From the NCBI GenBank assembly GCA_026168455.1, contig CM047428.1, positions 86,508,594 to 86,572,593 of the forward strand: a DNA stretch of 64,000 nucleotides, read 5' to 3'. Source of the DNA: Theocolax elegans. Its lineage: Eukaryota; Arthropoda; Insecta; Hymenoptera; Cerocephalidae. The notes under the pieces were generated by a model that saw nothing but the letters and a program-made list of their open reading frames with translations, did no database searches and was not told where the DNA came from. Below, in pieces: positions 63,664-64,000 of this stretch (positions are counted from its first letter, which is position 1; every line of letters begins with the position of its first letter). The translations under genes were made by a program, and so were the position numbers.

Positions 63664-64000
63664 AGAAGAATCTTGGTGGGCGGTCTAGGAAACACGCGAA
63701 GAGAAAAACCCAAGGGGAATAAAGCCCAGAGATTTCCTTGGTGGCTACCACTTCTGGTACCATGGGCTTATACTAGCTCACCCCCTTACCCTACCCTACC
63801 CTCCCTCCCTCCCTCCCCACTCTCTCTTTCCTCTCTCTTCTTTCTACCTAACGGCAAAACCAATTACAACTTCCTTTCCAGGGGAAAACCCTTTTGTGTG
63901 CATGTCTCTTCTCTGTTTTTCTCCTAACGTCGCGCGCGTCACGGCCAGACGTACACGATGACTCCCTCTATATATATATATACATACAGAGAGAGAGAGA
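62176..64000. other. Intergenic DNA to the window end
   Basis: AT-rich, then a (CA)n run (63180-63203), a (TA)n run (63639-63662), a CCCT/CTCC-rich tract (about 63785-63830) and TA/GA tracts at the very end. No gene supported. Confidence 0.45.

Overview
The window looks like an insect nuclear scaffold, most probably hymenopteran. The evidence is an AT-rich, CpG-tolerant background, very many di- to hexanucleotide microsatellites, small phase-consistent introns, a pacifastin-type inhibitor gene and insect-style DNA transposons. The species cannot be read from the sequence. A run of exactly 100 N (25393-25492) marks a scaffold gap. Most of the 64 kb is non-coding, and most long open frames are translations of (GA)n, (CA)n or (TTCC)n tracts.

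Layout. 1-6650 is a simple-repeat-dense, purine-biased stretch with no coding signal, possibly a very long 3' UTR. 6650-22000 is intergenic DNA carrying several inverted-repeat (foldback/MITE) elements, including one with TTAA ends like a piggyBac-derived MITE (18924-19311). A tRNA-like sequence lies at 22027-22106 and a decayed sulfotransferase pseudogene, still carrying a recognisable intron, at 23180-24003. More small inverted-repeat elements follow (27800-27937, 28301-28424, 29081-29348, 31095-31785).

The best-defined mobile element is a 5.9-kb hAT transposon at 32600-38475. It has identical 15-bp terminal inverted repeats, a TATA box, a BED zinc-finger exon and a large catalytic exon that join in frame to give a transposase of about 669 residues, with the expected catalytic acidic residues and dimerisation domain. 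A 5S-rRNA-derived SINE of about 420 bp (37203-37623), bounded by an 11-bp target-site duplication, has inserted just upstream of the transposase TATA box.

38476-58650 is again gene-poor, with a second tRNA-like sequence (46780-46853) and at least five further foldback elements, some almost completely palindromic. At 58701-59636 on the minus strand is the one clear host gene: a five-exon gene for a 191-residue secreted protein with a signal peptide and three pacifastin-type inhibitor domains, one per exon, all introns phase 1. A short fragment of a non-LTR retrotransposon 3' end is at 62059-62175.

Apart from the parts of the hAT element, the genes do not form a functional cluster. The strongest story is the record of transposons: a possibly active hAT element, a 5S SINE nested in its promoter region, and many unrelated hairpin-forming MITE families. 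Repeat identities and boundaries were judged by eye, and no database search was possible.
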